A stretch of DNA of 64,000 nucleotides from Allobosea sp. Root483D1 (GTDB lineage Bacteria; Pseudomonadota; Alphaproteobacteria; Rhizobiales; Beijerinckiaceae), in assembly GCF_001429505.1 (NCBI RefSeq), contig NZ_LMJW01000022.1, positions 31,377 to 95,376 on the forward strand, written 5' to 3'. The translations under genes and the position numbers were made by a program. The notes beneath the pieces are model-generated. The model was not told the DNA's origin. It was given only the letters and a program-made list of their open reading frames with translations, and did not search any database. Below, in pieces: positions 8,453 through 15,882 of the stretch. Position 1 is the first letter of the stretch; each line of letters starts with the position of its first letter.

Positions 8453-8704
8453 TCAGGCGAGCCGCAGGATCGTCGTCTCTGCCAGCAGATAGATCTCGCC
8501 GGAGGCGAAGCTGACTTCGATCTCGCCATTGTCGCGCCTCTCCCAGGCGGCGAAGCCATTCGCGACGAGCTGGCCGATATGGGCCATGACCAGCGCCTTA
8601 TCGGGATTTTCGCGGGCGAGCGCGACCAGCTCACCGATGGCCGCCTGCGTTCCGGGCAAGCGGTTTCGGCTGGCCTTGGCGTCGAACCCGCCGCGCGAAA
8701 ACAT
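8453..8704 (-). CDS. Small conserved-looking protein downstream of ada
   Basis: An 83-residue protein that I do not recognise. It begins 16 bp after the ada stop on the same strand, so it is almost certainly in the ada transcript. The sequence is balanced and protein-like: a central amphipathic stretch (IGELVALARENPDKALVMA), then alternating strands (GEIEVSFASGEIYLLAETTI) that suggest a small alpha+beta fold. There are no cysteines, no signal peptide and no membrane segment. It could be a small accessory factor of the adaptive response, but nothing in the sequence shows a function. Confidence 0.6.
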   Translation of the reverse strand: MFSRGGFDAKASRNRLPGTQAAIGELVALARENPDKALVMAHIGQLVANGFAAWERRDNGEIEVSFASGEIYLLAETTILRLA

Positions 8705-8720
8705 GATCGCGGTTTCCCCT

Positions 8721-9824
8721 TCAGCCGTTGCGCGCTTCCCGGTCGAGCAGGGCCCGCTTGCGCTCGACGCCCCAGGCATAGCCCGAGAGCGCGCCATCGT
8801 TGCGGACCACGCGATGGCAGGGGATGGCGACGGCGAGCGTGTTCGCCGCGCAGGCCCCTGCGACGGCGCGCACCGAATTCGGCGAGCCGATGCGGCGGGC
8901 GATCTCGGAGTAGGATACGCGCCCGCCGACCGGGATCTCCTGCAGCGCCTGCCAGACGCGGCGCTGGAAGGCGGTGCCGCGCACATCGAGCGGCAGGTCG
9001 AGGCCGAGGCCGGGATTTTCGACGAAGCCGACGACGCGGGCGATCAGTGCCTCGTAGTCCCGGTCGGCGCCGATCAGGCGCGCCTTCGGGAAACGGTCCT
9101 GGAGATTGCGCACGAGCGCATCTGGATCGTCGCCGAGCAGGATCGAGGCGACGCCCTTCCTGCTCGATGCGACCAGGATGGCGCCAAGGACGCTCTGGCC
9201 GACCGCGAACTTGATCTCCTCGTCGGCTCCGCCGTCGCGATATCGTGTCGGCGTCATGCCGAGCATGCCGGTCGACTTCTCGTAGAAGCGGCCGCTCGAA
9301 TTGAAGCCGGCATCGTAGATCGCCTCGGTGACGCTGCTGCCGGCGTCGAGACCCTCGCGGACCTTCCTTGCCCGCTCGGCCGCCGCGTAATCCTTCGGCG
9401 TCAGGCCAGTCGAGGCCTTGAAGAGGCGGTGGAAATAGCTCGGACTGCGGCCGATCGCCCCCGCCAGCGCCTCCAGGGAGGGCTCCTCCTCGCTGTCCGC
9501 GATGAACCGGCAGGCTCTGGCGACCAGGGTCGCGTTCTCGCAGTCGAGCGAAGGGCCGTCCGGATTGCAGCGCCGGCAGGGTCGGAAACCCGTCGCCCGC
9601 GCGCTCTCCAGCGTGTCGTGCAGCGCGACATTCCTGGGGTTGGCTGCGCGCGACGGGCAGGACGGGCGGCAATAGACCCCCGTCGTCGCGACCGAATACC
9701 AGAGCTCGCCATCGGCGCTCTTGTCGCGGGCGACGATGCGCGCCCAGCGCGGATCGTCCGCGACGAGCGGGAGCGGCGGCCTCTGATCCGTTGCGGGCCT
9801 TGTCGTGATCGTCATCGTCGTCAT
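8721..9824 (-). CDS. ada: Bifunctional Ada: methylation-sensing activator and O6-methylguanine methyltransferase
   Basis: Adaptive-response master protein of 367 residues. The N-terminal zinc domain shows four cysteines (GVYCRPSC, FRPCRRC; Cys52, 56, 83, 86). By analogy with E. coli Ada, Cys52 would be the methylphosphotriester acceptor that switches the protein into an activator. An AraC-type helix-turn-helix domain follows (LEALAGAIGRSPSYFHRLFK, residues about 120-190). The C-terminal alkyltransferase domain has PCHRVV with Cys336. The start was placed at the ATG after AAGGA, because longer in-frame starts lack a ribosome site. The gene has its own upstream Ada box, which implies autoactivation. 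Confidence 0.95.
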   Translation of the reverse strand: MTTMTITTRPATDQRPPLPLVADDPRWARIVARDKSADGELWYSVATTGVYCRPSCPSRAANPRNVALHDTLESARATGFRPCRRCNPDGPSLDCENATLVARACRFIADSEEEPSLEALAGAIGRSPSYFHRLFKASTGLTPKDYAAAERARKVREGLDAGSSVTEAIYDAGFNSSGRFYEKSTGMLGMTPTRYRDGGADEEIKFAVGQSVLGAILVASSRKGVASILLGDDPDALVRNLQDRFPKARLIGADRDYEALIARVVGFVENPGLGLDLPLDVRGTAFQRRVWQALQEIPVGGRVSYSEIARRIGSPNSVRAVAGACAANTLAVAIPCHRVVRNDGALSGYAWGVERKRALLDREARNG

Positions 9825-9871
9825 CTCGCATCGTCCTTGTTCGACCGTGCCTGCGACCAACGCTCGTCACA

Positions 9872-9898
9872 CTCCGATCCTTGCTGGCGAATTCGATC
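9872..9898 (-). promoter_or_regulatory. Ada box upstream of ada
   Basis: On the minus strand this reads AAT-N6-GCAA, a perfect match to the known A-box/B-box pair (GCAA at 9885-9882), followed by GGATCGGAGT. Unlike the other three copies, no CTAG follows at +30, so the core promoter here differs. It lies about 58 bp upstream of the ada start. Confidence 0.62.
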
Positions 9899-9987
9899 GC
9901 CGGCCACCCGATTTCCGCTCGGCCGCAACAGGTGAGGGCCCGCGCTGGTAGCGCGAGCCCCTGCCCAGCTCTGGACCCGCCTGCCGA

Positions 9988-10443
9988 TCAGGCGGCCTTG
10001 ACGAGGCCGAGTTGCGTCATCGCGGTCAGGCCGTCATCCAGGCCGATCTCCTCGACGATCCTGCCGTGGACCACCTTCAGAACGGTCGTGCCGGTGAAAT
10101 GCATCGTGCGGCCGGACGCGGCGGGGAGGGCCTCATAGCCGACCAGGAAATCGTCGAAGGCCGCGCCCGTATGCGTGCCGCCGCCTTCCCATTGGCCGAC
10201 GACATAGTCGCCTTCGGCGATCAGATCGGCGGTGCCCCAGAAATTGAGATCGGGGAACGCGGCGCGGAAGTCGGTCATGAACGCCTTGATGTCGGCATGA
10301 CCCCGGCGCGGCTCGTGCAGCGAGTATTTCAGCAGCATGTCGGGCGCCGCGATCTCGTCGACCACAGCGAGATTGACCTCCTTGCCCCAGAACTCGGTGA
10401 ACCAGCGCACCACCACGGCTTTGTTGTCGTCTTCCTTGCTCAT
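9988..10443 (-). CDS. SnoaL-like / ester cyclase-family protein
   Basis: A 151-residue protein with the SnoaL-like alpha+beta-barrel pattern: VVRWFTEFWG near the N-terminus, HADIKAFMTDFRAAFPDLNF, GDYVVGQWEGGGTHTG, and MHFTGTTVLKVVHGRIVEEIG at the end. Members include polyketide cyclases, hydratases and many proteins of unknown role. There is no signal peptide. The ATG used follows GAGAGGG at good spacing. Longer in-frame starts have no such site. It is included in the repair island because it carries the same upstream box as ada and both ogt genes. The chemistry it performs there is unknown. Confidence 0.8.
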   Translation of the reverse strand: MSKEDDNKAVVVRWFTEFWGKEVNLAVVDEIAAPDMLLKYSLHEPRRGHADIKAFMTDFRAAFPDLNFWGTADLIAEGDYVVGQWEGGGTHTGAAFDDFLVGYEALPAASGRTMHFTGTTVLKVVHGRIVEEIGLDDGLTAMTQLGLVKAA

Positions 10444-10508
10444 TGGAACAGGCCCTCTCATCGATCTCTGGCAGCCATCGAAACCGCTCGATGACCTCGA
10501 TCGAAAGG

Positions 10509-10560
10509 CTAGGGAGGCGCCGGTTCGGCCAAACTCCGTTTCTTGCCGTCGAACCGGAAA
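10509..10560 (-). promoter_or_regulatory. Ada-box-like promoter of the SnoaL-like gene
   Basis: On the minus strand this reads GGT-N6-GCAA (GCAA at 10546-10543), then GAAACGGAGTTTG, then CTAG exactly 30 bp after GCAA (10512-10509). The A-box half is the least conserved of the four copies. The orientation matches the SnoaL-like gene and not the divergent DUF2161 gene. Confidence 0.5.
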
Positions 10561-10657
10561 TGCTGTCCGAAGGCGGTTCCTGAGCCTCGAGAGCAGTGCG
10601 TTCGCCACTTCGAAACGTCTTGCTACGATCATGGCGCGAGCCGTCCGGAGAAGCCGC

Positions 10658-11371
10658 GTGGAAACCTCGCTCTACCCGCCCGTCAAGCGCTTCCTCGAGG
10701 AACTCGGCTATGCCGTGAAGGGCGAAATCGGCCGTTGCGACCTCGTGGGCCTCCGGGAGGACGATCCCACGGTGGTGGTGATCGGCGAGCTGAAGCTGGC
10801 GTTCAATCTGGAGCTCATCCTGCAGGGCGTCGACCGGCTGCGCCTCGGCGATGAGATCTGGCTGGCGGCGCAGCTCTCGGCCAGGGGCAAGGGACGCGAG
10901 AGCGATCCGCGCTATCGCGATCTCTGCCGGCGCCTCGGCTTCGGCCTGCTCGGCGTCACCAGCACCGGCCGCGTCGAGGTGCTGGTCTCGCCGACCGCGC
11001 CGACGCCGCGCAAGAACCCGAAGGCGCGCTCGCGGCTGGTCGACGAGCACCGGCGGCGCAAGGGGGATCCGGCGGCCGGCGGCAGCACGCGCCGGCCGAT
11101 CATGACCGCCTATCGCCAGCAGGCGCTCGCCTGCGCGGCGGCGATGAGCGCGGCGCCGCAGCGCCCGCGCGATCTCAAGCCGTCATGCCCGGATGCCCAG
11201 AAGATCCTGCACCGCAACGTCTATGGCTGGTTCGAGCGCGCCGATCGCGGCGTCTACGGGCTGACCGAGGCCGGCCGCAGCGCGCTGGCGCAATGGCAGA
11301 TGCCGCCGTCCCCGACACCCGCTGAACGCGCTGAAGCCGGCTCGCTGGCGCGGACGGGCGCCGTTCTGTAA
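10658..11371 (+). CDS. DUF2161 family protein, PD-(D/E)XK-like
   Basis: A 237-residue member of the DUF2161 family, which is described as having a PD-(D/E)XK phosphodiesterase-like fold. The N-terminus VETSLYPPVKRFLEELGY, then KGEIGRCDLVG and VVVIGELKLAFNL, provides the D...ExK type residues of such nucleases. The C-terminus (KILHRNVYGWFERADRGVYGLTEAG) resembles a winged-helix region. The GTG start is preferred because GGAG lies 7 bp upstream and family members start METxLYxPVKRFLE. An ATG nine codons earlier has no ribosome site. Its function is unknown. It is divergent from the SnoaL-like gene. Confidence 0.75.
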   Translation: METSLYPPVKRFLEELGYAVKGEIGRCDLVGLREDDPTVVVIGELKLAFNLELILQGVDRLRLGDEIWLAAQLSARGKGRESDPRYRDLCRRLGFGLLGVTSTGRVEVLVSPTAPTPRKNPKARSRLVDEHRRRKGDPAAGGSTRRPIMTAYRQQALACAAAMSAAPQRPRDLKPSCPDAQKILHRNVYGWFERADRGVYGLTEAGRSALAQWQMPPSPTPAERAEAGSLARTGAVL

Positions 11372-11414
11372 GCGGTATGCTAGGGCAGGGGCAGGGCGCG
11401 CGACGCGGCAGACT

Positions 11415-12977
11415 GTGGCAGGGGAGCAGAAGCACCTTCTGAGATTGGCGCTCGGCACGGGCGATGCAGGCTATGCCGGCACGCTTGTGCTCATCCTCTG
11501 CGCCACTGCTCTGGCCGGGCTGATCGTCTGGTTCGCGCCGCTGGAGAGCGTCTCGGCGATCTACATGCTGCCGGTGCTGGTTGCCGCGATCCGTTACGGC
11601 ACCGGCCCGGCGATCGCCGCCGCCCTGCTCGGCGCGGTCATGACCTCGCTGTTCTATCCGCCGCTGTTCAGCGTGCTGGTGTTCCGGCCGGCGCAGCTCA
11701 TCGACCTCGTCACCTCGCTGGTCGTGGCGCTGACTTTGGGCTGGCTCGCCGGTCATCTGCGTACCGAAATGGTCAAGGTCCGCGAGGAGGAACGCCGCAC
11801 CCGCCAGCTTTACCGCCTGAGCAGCGAGATCGCCGGCGCGGTCGATGTCGCAGCGATCTACGACATCGTCGCCGCCCATATGGCCGACCTGTTCGGGCGC
11901 GAGGTTGCGCTCTTCGTCGCGGCCGATGGCCGCTCCTGGCGCACGATCCGCGCCCCAGCGGCAGGGGCGCCCGTCGAAGCGCTCGGGCGCGCGGTCGAGA
12001 GCTTCAGCACCCGGACCGGCGACGCCGGAGGGCCGGAGGTCGAGGTGCTGGCGCTCGGTTCGCAGGCGCATTGGCTGCTCTGCAATCTCAGCGGTCCGGA
12101 CCGGCCGAAGGCGGTCCTCGCGGTATCGCTGGGCGGCGCTGACGTCGGCGCGGCTGACGCGGTGGTTGCCCAGGCCCGTTCCATCCTCGCCGAGGGCGAA
12201 AAATCGCTGGAGCGGCTCGGCCTCACCCGCGCGCTGGAAGAGCGGCAGTTGCGCCAGCGCAGCGACGCCCTGCGCGATATCCTGATCGAGGCTGTCTCGC
12301 ATGAGCTGCGCACGCCCGTCGCCAGCATCCTCGGCTCGGCCAGCGTGCTGTTGACGGCCGAGCCGGTCGCTTCAGAGCCGCGCCTGCACGACCTGTCCGC
12401 TGCGATCGGCTCCGAAGCCGCACGGCTCGACCGGCGCATCCAGAACCTGCTCGACGTCACCCGTATCCGGGCCGGCGCTCTGCAGCCGCGTTTCGACGAG
12501 CTCGACCTCGCCGATATCGTCAATGCCGCGCTGGACAGCGTCGCGGAGCGATTGGGTGGCCGCAAGGTCGTGCTCGCTCTCGGGCGGGACCTGCCTTTCG
12601 TCCGGGTCGATCCGGTGCTGGTCGAGCAGGCGCTGGTCAACATCCTGGAGAATGCCGCCAAGTTTGCGCCGGACGCGGCGCCGATCGCCATCAGCGCCCG
12701 CCTGCGCGACGGCAAGCTGGCGGTCGAGGTCCGTGACGAGGGGCCGGGGCTCGACCGGCACGAGGCCGAGCGGATATTCGAGCGCTTCCATCGCGGCGAA
12801 CGTCATGCCGATATTGCCGGCGGCAGCGGCCTCGGGCTGACCATCGCCAAGACCTTCGTCGAGGCGAATGGCGGCAGCATCGAGCCGCTGAGCGAGGGGC
12901 CGGGCACGGGCACGACGATGCGGATATGGCTGCCGCTCGCGCCGGAACGGCGCCTGGAGGAGGGGGATGATGACTGA
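11415..12977 (+). CDS. KdpD-like membrane sensor histidine kinase
   Basis: Histidine kinase of 520 residues (GTG start). Residues about 18-115 form four closely packed membrane helices of the DUF4118/KdpD type. A GAF-like region follows (about 135-270), then HisKA with the phospho-acceptor in SHELRTPVASILG and a full ATPase domain (NILENAAKFA, RDEGPGL, GSGLGLTIAK). It lacks the large cytosolic N-terminal KdpD and Usp domains, so it is a KdpD C-terminal-half homologue and not true KdpD. No kdpFABC genes are near. Its stop overlaps the start of the response regulator. Confidence 0.88.
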   Translation: MAGEQKHLLRLALGTGDAGYAGTLVLILCATALAGLIVWFAPLESVSAIYMLPVLVAAIRYGTGPAIAAALLGAVMTSLFYPPLFSVLVFRPAQLIDLVTSLVVALTLGWLAGHLRTEMVKVREEERRTRQLYRLSSEIAGAVDVAAIYDIVAAHMADLFGREVALFVAADGRSWRTIRAPAAGAPVEALGRAVESFSTRTGDAGGPEVEVLALGSQAHWLLCNLSGPDRPKAVLAVSLGGADVGAADAVVAQARSILAEGEKSLERLGLTRALEERQLRQRSDALRDILIEAVSHELRTPVASILGSASVLLTAEPVASEPRLHDLSAAIGSEAARLDRRIQNLLDVTRIRAGALQPRFDELDLADIVNAALDSVAERLGGRKVVLALGRDLPFVRVDPVLVEQALVNILENAAKFAPDAAPIAISARLRDGKLAVEVRDEGPGLDRHEAERIFERFHRGERHADIAGGSGLGLTIAKTFVEANGGSIEPLSEGPGTGTTMRIWLPLAPERRLEEGDDD

Positions 12978-13713
12978 ACCGCGGCAGCAGGCCGGCCCGC
13001 TCGTCCTCGTGGTCGACGACGAGCCGCAGATCCGGCGCTTCCTCAAGGCCGGCTTCGAGATGCAGGGCTTCCGCATCGCCGAGGCCGAGACGGCAAAGCA
13101 GGCGCTCGAGCTCGCGGTGATGCGCCGGCCGGACCTCGTCATGCTCGATCTCGGCCTGCCCGATGCCGATGGCGCGAGTGTGCTGGAGGCGCTGCGCGGC
13201 TGGTTCCAGGGCGCGGTCATCGTCCTCTCTGTCCGCAGTTCGGAGGAGGAGAAGGTCGCGCTGCTGGAGAAAGGCGCCGACGATTACGTCGTCAAGCCCT
13301 TCGGCATGGCCGAGCTCCTGGCCCGCGCCCGCGTCGTGCTCCGGCGCGTCGCCCAGCCTGGCGCCGCCGAGCCGGTGCTGCGTGTCGGCAGGCTGACGGT
13401 CGATCTCGCCAGGCGCCTGGTCGGGCTCGACGGCGTCCCCATCGTGCTGTCGCCGAAGCAGTTCGCGCTTCTCAGGGTGCTTGGCGCGCATCACGGCAAG
13501 GTCCTGACCCACCGCCAGCTGATGAAGGAACTCTGGCCGCAGGACCCGGACGAGGACGTGCAGTATCTGCGCATCCTGATGAAGAAGCTGCGCGACAAGA
13601 TCGAGCCCGATCCGGCCCGGCCGGCCTATCTCGTGACCGAGCTCGCCATCGGCTACCGCCTGCGGACGCAGGAGCAGCTCGACGCGGTCGGCTATGCGCC
13701 GGCTATGCGCTAG
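12967..13713 (+). CDS. OmpR/KdpE-type response regulator
   Basis: DNA-binding partner of the preceding kinase, 248 residues. The receiver domain carries the acidic pair at VVDDEPQ, the phospho-acceptor Asp in LVMLDLGLPDADG and the Lys of DDYVVKPFG. The C-terminal winged helix ends SPKQFALLRVLGAHHGKVLTHRQLM...RPAYLVTELAIGYRL, a KdpE-like pattern. It overlaps the kinase by 11 bp, so the two are co-translated. A TRAP transporter begins about 95 bp downstream on the same strand and is the most obvious candidate target. KdpE-like regulation of potassium is not supported by the neighbourhood. Confidence 0.9.
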   Translation: MMTEPRQQAGPLVLVVDDEPQIRRFLKAGFEMQGFRIAEAETAKQALELAVMRRPDLVMLDLGLPDADGASVLEALRGWFQGAVIVLSVRSSEEEKVALLEKGADDYVVKPFGMAELLARARVVLRRVAQPGAAEPVLRVGRLTVDLARRLVGLDGVPIVLSPKQFALLRVLGAHHGKVLTHRQLMKELWPQDPDEDVQYLRILMKKLRDKIEPDPARPAYLVTELAIGYRLRTQEQLDAVGYAPAMR

Positions 13714-13807
13714 GCCGGTTGCCGACATGGAACGGCTAAGCGCGTAGCTGCTAGCGACGGATTCCGAGAAGCGCGCGGGGACGCGCCCGGAGCCGGGAAC
13801 GCATTAT

Positions 13808-14419
13808 ATGTTCAAACTCTGGTTGGCGCTCGCCACGGTGGGCGGCATGGCCGCTATCGTCTGGCTGGCCTGGACCTTTTGCCGTCAGCTCATGCCGCTG
13901 GCGCGGGCGATCGACCGGCTCGGCAGCTCGCTTGGCGTGATCGCGAGCTGGCTCGTCCTGCTCGCTTGCCTGATCAGCGCCGGCAACGCGACGATCCGCT
14001 ATCTCTTCTCCACCAGCTCCAACGCCTGGCTCGAGCTGCAATGGTACATGTTCGCCGGCATGGTGCTGCTCGGCTCGGCCTATACGGTGCGGGTCAACGA
14101 GCATGTCCGCGTCGACCTGTTCTACGGCATCGTCTCCGACCGGACCCGGCACTGGATCGACCTCGTCGGCGGGGCGGTGTTCCTGCTGCCGATGTGCCTG
14201 GTGATGATCTGGTTCACCTGGCCCTGGTTCGTGCAGTCCTGGGTTCTGAACGAGTCCTCCAGCAATGCCGGCGGCTTGATCCGCTGGCCGGTCATCCTGC
14301 TCCTGCCGGTCGGTTTCACCCTGATCCTGCTGCAGGGCGTCTCGGAGATGATCAAGCGTGCGGCGGCGCTGCGCGGCTTCCACCAGCACGAATACGCTTA
14401 CGAGAAGCCGCTGCAATGA
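13808..14419 (+). CDS. TRAP transporter small permease (DctQ-like)
   Basis: Small membrane subunit of a tripartite ATP-independent periplasmic transporter. It has 203 residues, with four main hydrophobic segments plus a hydrophobic N-terminus. The family signature segment is seen in FSTSSNAWLELQWYMFAGMV and YTVRVNEHVRVDLFYG. It pairs with the large subunit, whose ATG overlaps this stop codon (ATGA). No periplasmic DctP-type receptor gene lies on either side, so the substrate cannot be assigned. The members of this subfamily with a GNATIRYLF segment are often annotated for mannitol/chloroaromatic-type substrates, which I regard as unreliable. Confidence 0.88.
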   Translation: MFKLWLALATVGGMAAIVWLAWTFCRQLMPLARAIDRLGSSLGVIASWLVLLACLISAGNATIRYLFSTSSNAWLELQWYMFAGMVLLGSAYTVRVNEHVRVDLFYGIVSDRTRHWIDLVGGAVFLLPMCLVMIWFTWPWFVQSWVLNESSSNAGGLIRWPVILLLPVGFTLILLQGVSEMIKRAAALRGFHQHEYAYEKPLQ

Positions 14420-15855
14420 TCGACGCTATCCGCGCCAATCTCGGCCCCATGATGTTCGGGGGCCTGGTCGCCTTCCTGCTGATCGGTTATCCGGCTGCCT
14501 TCTCGCTGGCGGCGGTCGGGCTGTTCTTCAGCTTCATCGCGATCGAGATGGGAGTGATCGCGCCCCAGTACATGGGCAATCTCACCTTTCAGCTCTATTC
14601 GATCATCTCGAACGACCTTCTGCTCTCGATCCCGTTCTTCACCTTCATGGGCGCGGTGCTCGAGCGCTGCGGCCTCGCCGAGGACCTGCTCGATTCGATC
14701 GGCCAGCTCTTCGGCAGTGTCCGCGGCGGCCTGTCCTATGCCGTCATCTTCGTCGGCGCGATCCTCGGCGCCATCACCGGCACGGTCGCCGCTTCGGTCA
14801 TCGCCATGGGCGTGATCTCGCTGCCGGTGATGATGCGCTATGGCTACAACATGCAGCATGCGACCGGCGTCATCGCGGCGTCGGGCACGATCACCCAGCT
14901 GATCCCGCCCTCGCTGGTGCTGGTCGTCCTCGCCGACGTGATGGGCAAGTCGGTCGGCGACATGTATGCCGGCGCGATCGGCCCCAGCATCGTCCAGGTC
15001 GTGCTGTTCTGTATCTGGGTCGCGATCCTCGGCATCCTCAAGCCGGCTCATATCCCGGCGCTGCCGCCGGAGGCGCGCACGCTCAAGGGCTGGGCGCTCG
15101 CGATCAAATGCATCCGCGGGATCGTGCCCTCGGCGGCGCTGATCTTCCTGGTGCTCGGCACGATCTTCATGGGCCTCGCCACGCCGACGGAAGCAGGCGC
15201 GATGGGCGCGGTCGGCGCGCTCGGGCTGGCGGCGCTCTACGGCACGCTGACCAGGAAGCTGACCTATCAGGCGATGTCCTCGACCATGCGCATCACCGCC
15301 ATGGTGACGATGATCCTGATCGGCGCGCGCGTCTTCAGCCTGGTCTTCCAGGGCGTCGACGGGGGCTTGTGGATCGAGCACATGCTGACCGGATTGCCCG
15401 GCGGTCAGGTCGGTTTTCTGGCCTTCATCATGGTCTTCGTCTTCTTCATCGCCTTCTTCCTGGACTTCTTCGAGATCGCCTTCATCATCATCCCGCTGCT
15501 GACACCGGCGGCGGCGAAGCTCGACATCAACCTGATCTGGTTCGGCCTCCTGATCTGCGCCAACATCCAGACCTCGTTCATGCACCCGCCCTTCGGCTTC
15601 GCGCTGTTCTATCTGCGCGGCATCGCGCCGCCGACGGTGAAGAGCCGCGACATCTATCTCGGCTCGATCCCCTGGATCGTGCTGCAGCTCATCCTGGTCG
15701 CGCTGATGATCGCCTTCCCGGAGATGGTGACCTACTGGCTCGACAACCCGGTGACGCTTGACCCGGCGGCGCTCGAGAAGCAGCTCAACAACATGCCGGG
15801 CCTCGGCAACATGCCGGGCCTCGAGCTCGACGGCTTAAGCCCGCCCAAGCCCTGA
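14416..15855 (+). CDS. TRAP transporter large permease (DctM-like)
   Basis: Large transport subunit of 479 residues, with about twelve hydrophobic segments. Family motifs include IPFFTFMGAVLERCG, GGLSYAVIFVGAILGAITGT, ASGTITQLIPPSLVLVVL, GLATPTEAGAMGAVGA and HPPFGFALFYLRG. Together with DctQ it moves carboxylate-like substrates in on a sodium or proton gradient. It is longer than the usual ~430 residues because of a C-terminal tail holding a short duplicated NMPGL motif. The receptor subunit is missing locally and must be encoded elsewhere if the system works. Confidence 0.92.
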   Translation: MIDAIRANLGPMMFGGLVAFLLIGYPAAFSLAAVGLFFSFIAIEMGVIAPQYMGNLTFQLYSIISNDLLLSIPFFTFMGAVLERCGLAEDLLDSIGQLFGSVRGGLSYAVIFVGAILGAITGTVAASVIAMGVISLPVMMRYGYNMQHATGVIAASGTITQLIPPSLVLVVLADVMGKSVGDMYAGAIGPSIVQVVLFCIWVAILGILKPAHIPALPPEARTLKGWALAIKCIRGIVPSAALIFLVLGTIFMGLATPTEAGAMGAVGALGLAALYGTLTRKLTYQAMSSTMRITAMVTMILIGARVFSLVFQGVDGGLWIEHMLTGLPGGQVGFLAFIMVFVFFIAFFLDFFEIAFIIIPLLTPAAAKLDINLIWFGLLICANIQTSFMHPPFGFALFYLRGIAPPTVKSRDIYLGSIPWIVLQLILVALMIAFPEMVTYWLDNPVTLDPAALEKQLNNMPGLGNMPGLELDGLSPPKP

Positions 15856-15882
15856 GCGACGGCAGCGCCGAAGCGCTCAGGG
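15850..15882. terminator. Compact hairpin spanning two convergent stop codons
   Basis: CCCTGAGCG and CGCTCAGGG form a 9-bp stem with a 15-nt loop. The left arm contains the TRAP stop and the right arm contains the nitronate monooxygenase stop on the other strand. It has no U-tract, so it may act only as an RNA 3'-end stabiliser. Confidence 0.4.

Noticed and set aside
9935..9965. Hairpin after the SnoaL-like gene as a terminator
   Set aside because: Imperfect GC stem (GGGCCCGCGC with GCGCGAGCCC) without a T-run on the transcribed strand; too weak to list.
11415..13713. True KdpDE potassium regulators
   Set aside because: The kinase lacks the KdpD N-terminal cytosolic domains, and no kdpFABC genes are near.
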